Shown: positions 1 to 6,217 of the stretch, piece by piece | How the letters are laid out: every line of letters starts with the position of its first letter | Numbering within the stretch: position 1 is the stretch's first letter | Source of the DNA: Planctomycetia bacterium | Lineage (GTDB): Bacteria; Planctomycetota; PLA2; JAEUHO01 | Assembly (NCBI GenBank): GCA_030618975.1 | Contig: JAUXCH010000233.1 | Location: 1-7,348, forward strand | Direction: 5' to 3' | Length of the DNA: 7,348 nucleotides | Notes under the pieces: generated by a model | The model's input: the letters and a program-made list of their open reading frames with translations, nothing else | Told to the model about the DNA's origin: nothing | Database searches by the model: none | Program-made: the position numbers and the translations under genes

Positions 1-7
1 GTCCGGG

Positions 8-44
8 CTTCGGGGGCTTCGGGGTCAGGGCTTCGGGGTCAGGT
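8..44. repeat. Short GC-rich tandem repeat upstream of serC
   Basis: A 14-base unit CTTCGGGGTCAGGG at 17-30 recurs at 31-44 with one change in the last base. A truncated copy, CTTCGGGGG, sits at 8-16. The array may extend leftwards past the window edge. Nothing coding is supported in 1-84 apart from an in-frame GTG at 43, which would add 14 poorly supported residues to SerC. The repeat's function is unknown; it could be slippage-prone spacer DNA at the end of an upstream gene. Confidence 0.6.
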
Positions 45-84
45 GAAAATCCGCGCCTTTCGCGGGGGGGCGGTGGGAGTTGCC

Positions 85-1167
85 ATGGCCAGGATCCACA
101 ACTTCGGTGCCGGGCCCGCGGCCCTGCCGGAGGCCGTGCTCGAAGAGGCGCGGCACGAACTGCTCGACTGGAAGGGGCGAGGCCTCTCCATCATGGAGAT
201 GAGCCACCGCAGCCAGGCTTTCGGCGAGATCGCAGCCGCCGCCGAGGCCGATCTCCGCGAGCTCCTGGGCATCGGTGACGACTACGCGGTCCTGTTCCTG
301 CAGGGCGGCGCCACGACACAGTTCGCCGCGGTGCCCCTGAACCTGGTGGGCGACGCCCCCGCCGCGGACTACGTCCTGACCGGATCCTGGTCGAAGAAGG
401 CGTTCGCCGAGGCAGGTCGGTTCACGAACGCGCGCATCGCGGCCACGAGCGAGGAAGACGGCTGGCGCTCCATCCCTGCCCGTGCAGGGTGGAAGGTGGG
501 CGACGACGCCGCCTACGTCCACATCACACCCAACGAGACCATCGGCGGCGTCGAGTACCACGGCGTGCCGGACGTCGGCGCCGTGCCGCTGGTCGGCGAC
601 GTCTCCTCCACGATCCTGTCTCGCCCCATGGCGGTGGATCGCTACGGCTGCTTCTACGCAGGCGCCCAGAAGAACATGGGGCCGGCGGGGGTGACCGTCG
701 TGGGGGTTCGGCGCGACCTGCTCGGCCGCGCACGCGCCGATACGCCGATGGCCATCGACTACACGAAGCAGGCGCAGGCCGGCTCCATGCTGAACACGCC
801 GCCGTGCTGGGCCTGGTACGTGTGCGGCCTGGTCTTCCGCCAGCTCCTGGACGGCGGCGGCCTGGAGGCCATGGGGCGCATCAACCAGCGCAAGGCCGAG
901 AAGCTCTATGCCTACCTCGACGCCGCCGACTTCTACGGCAACCCCGTCGACCCGGCCGCTCGCTCGTGGATGAACGTCCCGTTCCTCCTCGGTCGGAACG
1001 AGCTCGACGCCGCGTTTCTGTCGGAGGCGGAGGAGGCGGGCCTCCACGGCCTGAAGGGCCACCGCTCGGTCGGGGGCATGCGCGCCAGCATCTACAACGC
1101 CACGCCCGAGGCCGCCGTCGACGCGCTCATCGCGTTCCTGCAGGAGTTCGCCGCACGCAACGCGTGA
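85..1167 (+). CDS. serC: Phosphoserine aminotransferase SerC (360 aa)
   Basis: This PLP-dependent class V aminotransferase transfers the amino group of glutamate to 3-phosphohydroxypyruvate, giving phosphoserine; it is the second step of serine synthesis and is cytosolic. The protein starts with the family pattern HNFGAGPAALP. It carries GRGLSIMEMSHRS (residues 31-43), the cofactor phosphate-binding GGATTQF (74-80), the PLP lysine K196 in YAGAQKNMGPAG, NTPP (237-240) and the C-terminal phosphate-binding GHRSVGGMRASIYNA (325-339). Length matches the family (about 360). I chose ATG 85 because GGGAG at 75-79 lies 5 bases ahead and the conserved N-terminus begins there; the in-frame GTG at 43 only adds arginine-rich sequence. 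serA follows 25 bases later, so the two are probably cotranscribed. The serC promoter is not visible here. Confidence 0.95.
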   Translation: MARIHNFGAGPAALPEAVLEEARHELLDWKGRGLSIMEMSHRSQAFGEIAAAAEADLRELLGIGDDYAVLFLQGGATTQFAAVPLNLVGDAPAADYVLTGSWSKKAFAEAGRFTNARIAATSEEDGWRSIPARAGWKVGDDAAYVHITPNETIGGVEYHGVPDVGAVPLVGDVSSTILSRPMAVDRYGCFYAGAQKNMGPAGVTVVGVRRDLLGRARADTPMAIDYTKQAQAGSMLNTPPCWAWYVCGLVFRQLLDGGGLEAMGRINQRKAEKLYAYLDAADFYGNPVDPAARSWMNVPFLLGRNELDAAFLSEAEEAGLHGLKGHRSVGGMRASIYNATPEAAVDALIAFLQEFAARNA

Positions 1168-1192
1168 CGGCCTGCAAGTCGAGGAGATCCCC

Positions 1193-2377
1193 ATGTTCAA
1201 GGTGCTGACGCTCAACCGGATTTCGACGGAGGGCCTCCGGCATCTCCCGCGCAACCTCTACGAGGTCGCCTCCGAGATCGGGCATCCGGACGCCATCCTC
1301 GTGCGCTCGCAGGACATGCACGCCCTGGACGTCCCGGAGACGCTGCGCGCCGTCGCGCGCGCCGGCGCCGGCGTGAACAACATCCCGATCGACGCGCTGA
1401 CCGCCCGCGGCATTCCCGTGTTCAACGCCCCGGGCGCGAATGCGAACGCCGTCAAGGAGCTCGTCCTGGCCGGCATGCTCCTGGCTGCCCGCAACGTCTG
1501 CGACGGATGGGAGTACGTCCGCAGCCTGAACGCCACGGGCGCCGACCTGAAGAAGAAGGTCGAGGCGGGCAAGAAGCAGTTCGTCGGGTTCGAACTTCCG
1601 GGCCGCACCCTGGGTGTGCTCGGGCTCGGCGCCATCGGCGTCAAGGTGGCCAACACGGCGCACGCACTCGGCATGCGGGTCGTCGGCTTCGACCCCGGCA
1701 TGACCGTCGACAACGCCTGGAAGCTCTCCGCCGAGGTCGAGCAGGTGGGCACGCTCGGCGCGCTGCTCTCGCGCAGCGACTTCGTGAGCGTGCACGTGCC
1801 CTTGAACGATGCGACCCGCGGCATGCTCGACGCCGAACGCCTCGGAATGGTCCGGTTCGGCGCAATCCTCCTCAACTTCTCGCGCGGCGAGGTGGTCGAC
1901 GAAGGGGCCGTGCTCGAGGCCCTCGCATCCGACCACCTGCGCGCCTACGTGACCGACTTCCCCGCCGCCGCCTTCCGTGGCAACCCGAAGGTCATCGCGC
2001 TCCCCCACCTGGGTGCTTCCACGCACGAGGCGGAAGCCAACAGCGCGGTCATGGTCGCGGAGCAGCTGCGCGGCTACCTCGAGCACGGCAACATCGAGAA
2101 CTCCGTCAACTTCCCCTCGATCGACATGCCCCGTACCCAAGGCTGCCGTCTGGCCGTCGTGAACGCCAACGTACCCAATATGGTGGCCCAGATCTCCGCG
2201 ACACTCGGCGAGCACGACCTGAACATCGTGGACCTCCTCAACCGGTCGCGGGGAGAGATCGCCTACACCCTCGTGGACGTGGCCTGCCGTGTCGAGGAGG
2301 CCGTCCTGGACCAGCTCCGCGCGATCGAAGGCGTGCTCAGCGTGCGGGTGGTGCCGGACGTGAACGGGGCGAAGTAG
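1193..2377 (+). CDS. serA: D-3-phosphoglycerate dehydrogenase SerA, short ACT-domain form (394 aa)
   Basis: SerA oxidises 3-phosphoglycerate to 3-phosphohydroxypyruvate with NAD+, the committed step of serine synthesis. The substrate-binding domain covers about 1-97 and 290-312. The Rossmann NAD domain lies between, with GLGAIG (144-149) and FDP (167-169), whose Asp should bind the NAD ribose. The catalytic Arg R231 is in NFSRGEVVDE and the catalytic His H272 in PHLGAST. A C-terminal ACT domain (about 318-388) suggests feedback control by serine; there is no second intervening domain as in the approximately 530-residue forms. Oddly, the usual catalytic Glu two or three residues after DFP is missing: the sequence is DFPAAAF, with Ala258-260. 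The start is firm: GAGGAG at 1181-1186, 6 bases before ATG. The last 41 bases overlap the convergent serB end. The neighbouring serC and serB support a serine role, although activity could be altered by the Glu loss. Confidence 0.94.
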   Translation: MFKVLTLNRISTEGLRHLPRNLYEVASEIGHPDAILVRSQDMHALDVPETLRAVARAGAGVNNIPIDALTARGIPVFNAPGANANAVKELVLAGMLLAARNVCDGWEYVRSLNATGADLKKKVEAGKKQFVGFELPGRTLGVLGLGAIGVKVANTAHALGMRVVGFDPGMTVDNAWKLSAEVEQVGTLGALLSRSDFVSVHVPLNDATRGMLDAERLGMVRFGAILLNFSRGEVVDEGAVLEALASDHLRAYVTDFPAAAFRGNPKVIALPHLGASTHEAEANSAVMVAEQLRGYLEHGNIENSVNFPSIDMPRTQGCRLAVVNANVPNMVAQISATLGEHDLNIVDLLNRSRGEIAYTLVDVACRVEEAVLDQLRAIEGVLSVRVVPDVNGAK

Positions 2378-3044
2378 CCGCCGCCCCGAACACCAGGTCG
2401 AACACGAAACCGAGGTCGGGCCCGGCGTAGAAGGCGTCGGCGCCCTGCATGACGGCCTCTCGCGCGACCACGCCCCCGAAGCCCACGAACCGGTCGACGA
2501 CGTCCCTCGCCTCGAGGTCGGTGACGCCGTCGCCCACGAAGAGCAGCGGGGACCGCCGATCCCTCAGCGCCGCCAGCACCTCGACCTTGCCGTGGTTGCG
2601 CCACAGGGGGGAGGCACGATCGAAGTCGAGGTACTGCCCCTCTTCGTCGAAGCACACGTCCACGGCATGCACGGTGTCGTCGGCGAGCCCGAGCTCCCGC
2701 GCCAGGACGCGAACGGCCGGCGCCAGCCCGCCGCTGACGATTCCCACCTCGACGCCACGCTCACGCAGGGCCCCGACCACCTCCCGGGCCCCCGGCACGA
2801 TCCGTTCCACGTACCGCTGCCCCACCACCCGCAAGGCCTCGGCCGACGGTCGCACGATGGCGAGCCGTCGCTCGTAGACGTCCGCCAGGGGCACCTCTCC
2901 ATTCATCGCGGCGCGGGTCAGCGCTGCGACCCGATCCGCCTGCTCGGACGGCAGCGCGCCGCAGAGCTCGTCGATCCCCTCGATGGCGGTGAGCGTCGAG
3001 TCGCAGTCGAAGACGACGGCCTCGTAGTGGGGTCGCGGGTCCAC
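2337..3044 (-). CDS. serB: Phosphoserine phosphatase SerB (HAD family, 235 aa)
   Basis: SerB hydrolyses phosphoserine to serine, the last pathway step. All HAD motifs are visible: motif I FDCDST (12-17; nucleophile D13, acid D15), the cap residue E22 in AIEGIDEL expected to contact the substrate, motif II SGG (104-106), motif III K153 and motif IV GDGVTD (171-176) for Mg2+. The extended form with an N-terminal ACT domain is absent; the length suits the compact SerB type. The start is GTG at 3044-3042, since motif I would be cut by later starts and no upstream ATG exists in the short gap. There is no Shine-Dalgarno at proper distance, but a TACGCT box lies exactly 6 bases ahead, fitting a leaderless mRNA. 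The last residues (TSPRSRPAPPAR) are read from the antisense strand of the serA 3' end, so this tail is probably dispensable. HAD relatives acting on other phosphoesters remain possible, but the neighbourhood argues for phosphoserine. Confidence 0.92.
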   Translation of the reverse strand: MDPRPHYEAVVFDCDSTLTAIEGIDELCGALPSEQADRVAALTRAAMNGEVPLADVYERRLAIVRPSAEALRVVGQRYVERIVPGAREVVGALRERGVEVGIVSGGLAPAVRVLARELGLADDTVHAVDVCFDEEGQYLDFDRASPLWRNHGKVEVLAALRDRRSPLLFVGDGVTDLEARDVVDRFVGFGGVVAREAVMQGADAFYAGPDLGFVFDLVFGAAATSPRSRPAPPAR

Positions 3045-3050
3045 GGCGCA

Positions 3051-3056
3051 AGCGTA
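3051..3056 (-). promoter_or_regulatory. Predicted -10 box of a leaderless serB transcript
   Basis: On the minus strand TACGCT is followed by six bases (TGCGCC) and then the serB GTG. This spacing would put the transcription start on or next to the G of the start codon. I see no convincing -35 element, which is usual for this promoter class in high-GC bacteria. This is inference from motif and spacing only. Confidence 0.4.
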
Positions 3057-3079
3057 CCTCAGGACGAGGCGCGCCGGTG

Positions 3080-3088
3080 TGCTACCGT
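3080..3088 (+). promoter_or_regulatory. Predicted extended -10 box of a leaderless transcript for the small membrane protein
   Basis: TGCTACCGT combines an extended TGN with a TANNNT hexamer (3083-3088). The hexamer ends six bases before ATG 3095, and the bases between are CCCGGG with no Shine-Dalgarno. The spacing mirrors that of serB on the other strand, so the two divergent promoters share a gap of 50 bases and their upstream regions overlap. Confidence 0.42.
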
Positions 3089-3094
3089 CCCGGG

Positions 3095-3397
3095 ATGAAG
3101 CACTCCTCGCCCTTCCGACGCGGACTCCGGGCCGACATGGCGCGCGGCTTCCAGGGGCCCAACCGAGGCCTGATGATCCTCATCTTCGTCGCCATCCTGG
3201 TCGTCTTCGTGCTCGGTGTGCTGTGTCTGGTCGGCATGCTCGATGCGGACGGCACGCGCTCGCAGATCCTCCTCGGCGTCTTCTTCCTCGCCTGCCTGTT
3301 CACGGTCGGGTTGCTGAAGATGGGGTACTTCCAGCGGCTCGATCGCCTGGCGATCCTCGACGCCCTGGAGGAGATCCGCGACCGCCAGAAGAGGTAA
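3095..3397 (+). CDS. Small two-helix membrane protein of unknown function (100 aa)
   Basis: I do not recognise the family. The protein has a basic N-terminus (KHSSPFRRGLRADMARGFQGPNR), a first transmembrane helix at about residues 26-48 (MILIFVAILVVFVLGVLCLVG), a short loop with DADGTRS, and a second helix at about 58-75. A charged C-terminal tail follows (RLDRLAILDALEEIRDRQKR), likely amphipathic and possibly coiled-coil. By the positive-inside rule both ends should face the cytoplasm. I chose ATG 3095 over the in-frame GTG at 3077: the earlier start adds six residues, and a TANNNT box sits at the leaderless distance before ATG 3095. Codon use is GC-rich at third positions like the neighbours, which supports a real gene. 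It is divergent from serB and separated from tetR by 151 bases, so it is probably its own unit. Function cannot be inferred from the context. Confidence 0.7.
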   Translation: MKHSSPFRRGLRADMARGFQGPNRGLMILIFVAILVVFVLGVLCLVGMLDADGTRSQILLGVFFLACLFTVGLLKMGYFQRLDRLAILDALEEIRDRQKR

Positions 3398-3461
3398 CTG
3401 CGAATGAGTGTCACCCTCCGAACCCGCCTCGCGCCGCGGGGTGCGGTCGAGCGTGGACACG

Positions 3462-3490
3462 TTGACAACCGACACGCCCCCTGGGAGCAT
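3462..3490 (+). promoter_or_regulatory. Predicted sigma70-type promoter of the tetR-bamBCD operon
   Basis: A perfect -35 hexamer TTGACA at 3462-3467 is followed, after 17 bases, by GAGCAT at 3485-3490. That keeps the important A at position 2 and T at position 6 of the -10 consensus but is otherwise weak. Transcription would start near 3497, at the left edge of the inverted repeat below. The rest of the noncoding stretch 3398-3461 holds GC-rich stems (for example CCCGC 3423-3427 with GCGGG 3436-3440) without a T-run, so I call no terminator there. Confidence 0.5.
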
Positions 3491-3496
3491 GGAAAT

Positions 3497-3516
3497 CCGA
3501 ACGAACGTTCGAACGG
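3497..3516. promoter_or_regulatory. Inverted repeat, likely TetR operator
   Basis: The 20 bases read CCGAACGAAC GTTCGAACGG. Eight of ten positions in each half are complementary, with a perfect core CGAACGTTCG at 3502-3511. Size, symmetry and position at the predicted transcription start fit a TetR-family operator, giving autorepression by the adjacent regulator gene. It overlaps a second small dyad, CGGAA-AGTG-TTCCG at 3514-3527. Protein binding is inference. Confidence 0.6.
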
Positions 3517-3533
3517 AAAGTGTTCCGCACTTG

Positions 3534-3548
3534 GACACGGGCGGTGTC
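3534..3548 (+). promoter_or_regulatory. Short hairpin abutting the tetR start codon
   Basis: GACAC (3534-3538) and GTGTC (3544-3548) can pair perfectly around the loop GGGCG, and the stem ends directly before ATG 3549. The only G-rich stretch near this start, GGGCGG at 3539-3544, would be in the loop and stem. This could lower translation of the repressor. The stem is only five pairs long, so the call is tentative. Confidence 0.3.
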
Positions 3549-4208
3549 ATGGAACCCAAGGCAGCCGAACTCCACGCTGAGCTGAGCCGCGGCAAGACGG
3601 CCCGGTTCGACGCAAAGCTGGTGCACCTGTTGGCCCGTACGGCCCGGGTCTTTGCCGACCAGGGGTACGAGAAGGCCTCCATGCGGAAGGTGGCTCTGGC
3701 CGCGGGGATCAGCCTGCCGGGCCTCTACCACTACGTGAGCAGCAAGGAGGAACTCCTCTTCCTCATTCAGTACCAGGCGTTCGGGGTGCTGACCGAGGAG
3801 TTGGAGGTCATCCTGGAGCGCCCTGCCGCGCCCGAGGGTCATCTCGAGGAGATGGTCCGCAGCCACGTTCGCTACGTGGTCCGACACCTGCCCGAGCTCA
3901 AGGTGTGCACCACCGAGTTGGACTCACTGAAGGGCGACAACTACGAGCACGTGTTGAAACGCAGGCAGCGATACTTCGAGTTGACGCGGAGCATACTCGA
4001 GCGACTCCGGGAACAGGATCGCGGTTCGCGGGTGGAGCCCAATCTCGGCGCGCTCTATCTGTTCGGGCTGCTGAACTGGCTCGTGATGTGGTTTGATCCG
4101 AAGCGCAACGATCCGACGGAGCTCTCCGAGAGTCTGGTGGCGTTCTTCTTGGGCGGGTATCGAGTAGCAGCACTGTCTGGAAGCAGGACGGAGAAGGTAG
4201 AGAAATGA
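3549..4208 (+). CDS. TetR-family transcriptional repressor, probable CoA-thioester sensor (219 aa)
   Basis: The N-terminal DNA-binding domain is clear: helix 1 at about residues 24-38 (LVHLLARTARVFADQG), then a helix-turn-helix at 43-70 (ASMRKVALAAGISLPGLYHYVSSKEELL) with recognition segment SLPGLYHYV. The C-terminal ligand/dimer domain includes LLNWLVMWFDPKRNDPTELSESLVAFFLGGY (174-204), a pattern I associate with TetR members such as KstR2-like regulators that sense acyl-CoA ligands; that is family-based inference. The start is uncertain. ATG 3549 gives a normal N-terminal arm and keeps promoter and operator outside the gene, while ATG 3489 overlaps the -10 box and has a ribosome site too close; TTG 3531 is another option. 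The stop overlaps the bamB start (ATGA), so regulator and reductase genes are coupled. It probably represses its own operon and releases on an aromatic or alicyclic CoA ester. Confidence 0.9.
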   Translation: MEPKAAELHAELSRGKTARFDAKLVHLLARTARVFADQGYEKASMRKVALAAGISLPGLYHYVSSKEELLFLIQYQAFGVLTEELEVILERPAAPEGHLEEMVRSHVRYVVRHLPELKVCTTELDSLKGDNYEHVLKRRQRYFELTRSILERLREQDRGSRVEPNLGALYLFGLLNWLVMWFDPKRNDPTELSESLVAFFLGGYRVAALSGSRTEKVEK

Positions 4209-6217
4209 GGTACGCGGAGACAGGGTTCAATCTCGAGGTCGATCTCACGAGGGGCAGCATCGAGAGGGTGCCGACGGACCCACGGCTCACCGAACTTCAC
4301 CTGGGAGGACTGGGCACCAACGCCAAGATCTTCTGGGATCGCGTGCCCCCCGAGACCGAGCCGTTCTCCGAGGAGAATCTGCTCGTGTTTGGCACGGGCA
4401 TCTTGACCGGCACACCTGCGCCCGGCTGCAATCGCACCGTCCTCTCCACCATCTCGCCGCAGACCCGCTTGTTTGCGTACTCGATGATGGGCGGCTTCTG
4501 GGCCCCGGAGTTGAAGCACTCCGGCTACGACAAGTTGATCGTTCGCGGCAAGTCCCCGGAGCTCGTCTATCTGTGGATCCAGGACGACACGGTGGAAATC
4601 CGTGACGCCTCTCACTACCGGGGCCTGGGTACGCTCGAGACGGCGGAGCTCCTGCGCCAGGAGTTGAACGAACCGCACGCCCAGGTCGCCTCCATCGGCC
4701 TCGCCGGCGAAAACCGGGTCTTCTACGCTTCCGTCGAACAGGGCAGGTCCAGCGCGAGCCGACTGGGCGTCGGCGCCGTCATGGGGGACAAGAACCTCAA
4801 GGCGATCGCCGTTCGCGGGTCCAAGGACATCAACATCGCCCGACCGGCGGAGTTCATCGGGCTCTGCAACGACGCGTTGAAGTTCATCAAACACCGAAAC
4901 GCAAACCCGATTCCGGGCGTCATGCCGATCCTGGCCGGGCTCGGGTCGCCGCAAGAGATGGCCATCCACGACGAGAAGTGGCACACCGAGAACTTCGCGT
5001 GGGGCAATGCCCGCGTCCGCAGGAAGGGCTTCTGGACCGACGAGATCCGGGAGCTGTGGACGAACACGATGGAGACCATGCGGACTCGGCTCCTGAGCTG
5101 CCACAACTGCCCCATGAAGTGTGGGGCAGCCATCTCCGTCGACACGAGACTCTGCTCGTACATGATGAAGTGCTTCTCCAAGCTCACCTACACGATGGGG
5201 GCCTTCTCCAACCTGGAATTCGGTCTCAAGATCGCCCAGAAGGCCACGGAACACGGCGTGGATTCGTTCACGGCCCCGCAGACCATGGCCTTTGCCATCG
5301 AACTCTACGAAGCCGGGATTCTGACGGACAAGGACATGCCCGGAATGCCCACGGACAGCGAGGGCCGGTTCTTCTGGCTGCTCGACCGCATCGTCCGGCG
5401 GGAGGGAATCGGCGACATCCTGGCCAACGGCACGCACTGGGCTGCCCAGGAGATCGGCAACGGCGCAGAGGAGTACGCCCACAACAACATCAAGAAGCAC
5501 GAGCAGCTGCCGCTCAAGCTCGGGATGCTGAACCCCATCTACTTCCTCATGTACTCGACGGGCGAGAAGATCAACATCACCCAGATCGAAGGGAACTTCC
5601 CTCAGGCACCCTTCCCAACGAGAGAGCAGCGCGAGGCGTTCGTAGCGGACTGGCCCCAGGTTCCCAACGAGAAGCTCAAGCAGCACTTCTTGGACTGGGA
5701 ACTGCGGGGAGAGAACTCGATTCCGCACTACCCGTCGGCCGAGGCCACCTGCGACATCGTGGAGTGGCAAGAGATGATGCACTACATCGACGACGCCACC
5801 GGGATGTGCGCCGGCCTGTCTTCGTTTCCCCTGAAGCCTCCGTTCCACATCCACAATCTGCCGGCCCTGATCTCAGCGGGTACCGGGCTCGATCTCGATG
5901 AAGCCGGCCTGACGCACCTGACCCGGAGGAACCGGAATCTCGTGCGAGCCAACAACCTGCGCAGAGGCATGACCCGAAGCGACGAGAAACCTCCGGCGGA
6001 CCACTGGAAGAAGAGGTTCCCCGAACTGGAAGAGAACCTCATGGACACGTACTACGCGTTCAAGGGATGGAATCGCGATGGAGTTCCCACTCGCGAGACG
6101 TTGCACGCACTGGACCTGGACTACGTCTACGAGGACTTCATCGAGAGAGGGATCCTGAAAGAAGAAGAGACCGTCGGTGCGTCCGGAAAGGCATCGGCCG
6201 AAGGAAGCGCGTCGTGA
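4205..6217 (+). CDS. bamB: Class II benzoyl-CoA reductase active-site subunit BamB, tungsten AOR family (670 aa)
   Basis: BamB holds the tungsten-bis-pterin site where benzoyl-CoA is reduced to cyclohexa-1,5-diene-1-carbonyl-CoA without ATP hydrolysis. The sequence runs through an AOR N-terminal pterin-binding domain (about 1-210, with PAPGCNRTVLS and SMMGGFWAPELKHSGYDK) and the AOR helical domains. The [4Fe-4S] ligands should be C299, C302 and C306 (CHNCPMKC) plus distal C535 (GMCAGLSSF). The stretch E251, H255, E257, H260 (EMAIHDEKWH) and C323 (MMKCF) matches, from memory, the Geobacter metallireducens BamB active-site residues and tungsten-ligating Cys322, here shifted by one. The N-terminus MRYAETGFNLEVDLTRG is BamB-like. 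A short Ser/Ala/Gly-rich tail ends the protein. GGAGAAGG at 4190-4197, 7 bases before ATG, supports the start, which overlaps the tetR stop by 4 bases. Its own stop overlaps bamC. A related dienoyl- or other aryl-CoA reductase remains possible. Confidence 0.93.
   Translation: MRYAETGFNLEVDLTRGSIERVPTDPRLTELHLGGLGTNAKIFWDRVPPETEPFSEENLLVFGTGILTGTPAPGCNRTVLSTISPQTRLFAYSMMGGFWAPELKHSGYDKLIVRGKSPELVYLWIQDDTVEIRDASHYRGLGTLETAELLRQELNEPHAQVASIGLAGENRVFYASVEQGRSSASRLGVGAVMGDKNLKAIAVRGSKDINIARPAEFIGLCNDALKFIKHRNANPIPGVMPILAGLGSPQEMAIHDEKWHTENFAWGNARVRRKGFWTDEIRELWTNTMETMRTRLLSCHNCPMKCGAAISVDTRLCSYMMKCFSKLTYTMGAFSNLEFGLKIAQKATEHGVDSFTAPQTMAFAIELYEAGILTDKDMPGMPTDSEGRFFWLLDRIVRREGIGDILANGTHWAAQEIGNGAEEYAHNNIKKHEQLPLKLGMLNPIYFLMYSTGEKINITQIEGNFPQAPFPTREQREAFVADWPQVPNEKLKQHFLDWELRGENSIPHYPSAEATCDIVEWQEMMHYIDDATGMCAGLSSFPLKPPFHIHNLPALISAGTGLDLDEAGLTHLTRRNRNLVRANNLRRGMTRSDEKPPADHWKKRFPELEENLMDTYYAFKGWNRDGVPTRETLHALDLDYVYEDFIERGILKEEETVGASGKASAEGSAS

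Noticed and set aside
51..65. Hairpin CCGCG-CCTTT-CGCGG, followed on the minus strand by ATTTT, as a rho-independent terminator
   Set aside because: Only five base pairs and a very short T-run, and no minus-strand gene ends here.
43..84. GTG 43 as the serC start
   Set aside because: No ribosome site, and the added residues are not part of the SerC family; GGGAG precedes ATG 85 instead.
25..1254. A 409-codon minus-strand frame opposite serC, and a similar 362-codon one opposite serA (1127-2215)
   Set aside because: Both are low-complexity shadows (Gly/Val/Asp/His/Arg-rich) of well-supported sense genes.
3423..3440. CCCGC/GCGGG stem after the small membrane gene as terminator
   Set aside because: No T-run follows on either strand; probably GC-rich chance pairing.
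3408..3548. tetR start at 3408 or at ATG 3489
   Set aside because: Either would place the TTGACA promoter, the -10 box and/or the palindrome inside the coding region and give a long non-family N-terminal arm.
4055..5854. A 599-codon open frame on the minus strand opposite bamB
   Set aside because: It is antisense to a fully motif-supported BamB and has no recognisable domain or ribosome site. Long antisense frames are expected in GC-rich genes.
6067..6213. N-terminal extension of BamC from ATG 6067
   Set aside because: It would overlap bamB by about 150 bases and is Arg/Ser-rich without BamC similarity. GTG 6214 with AAGGAAG ahead and the GTGA overlap is the natural start.
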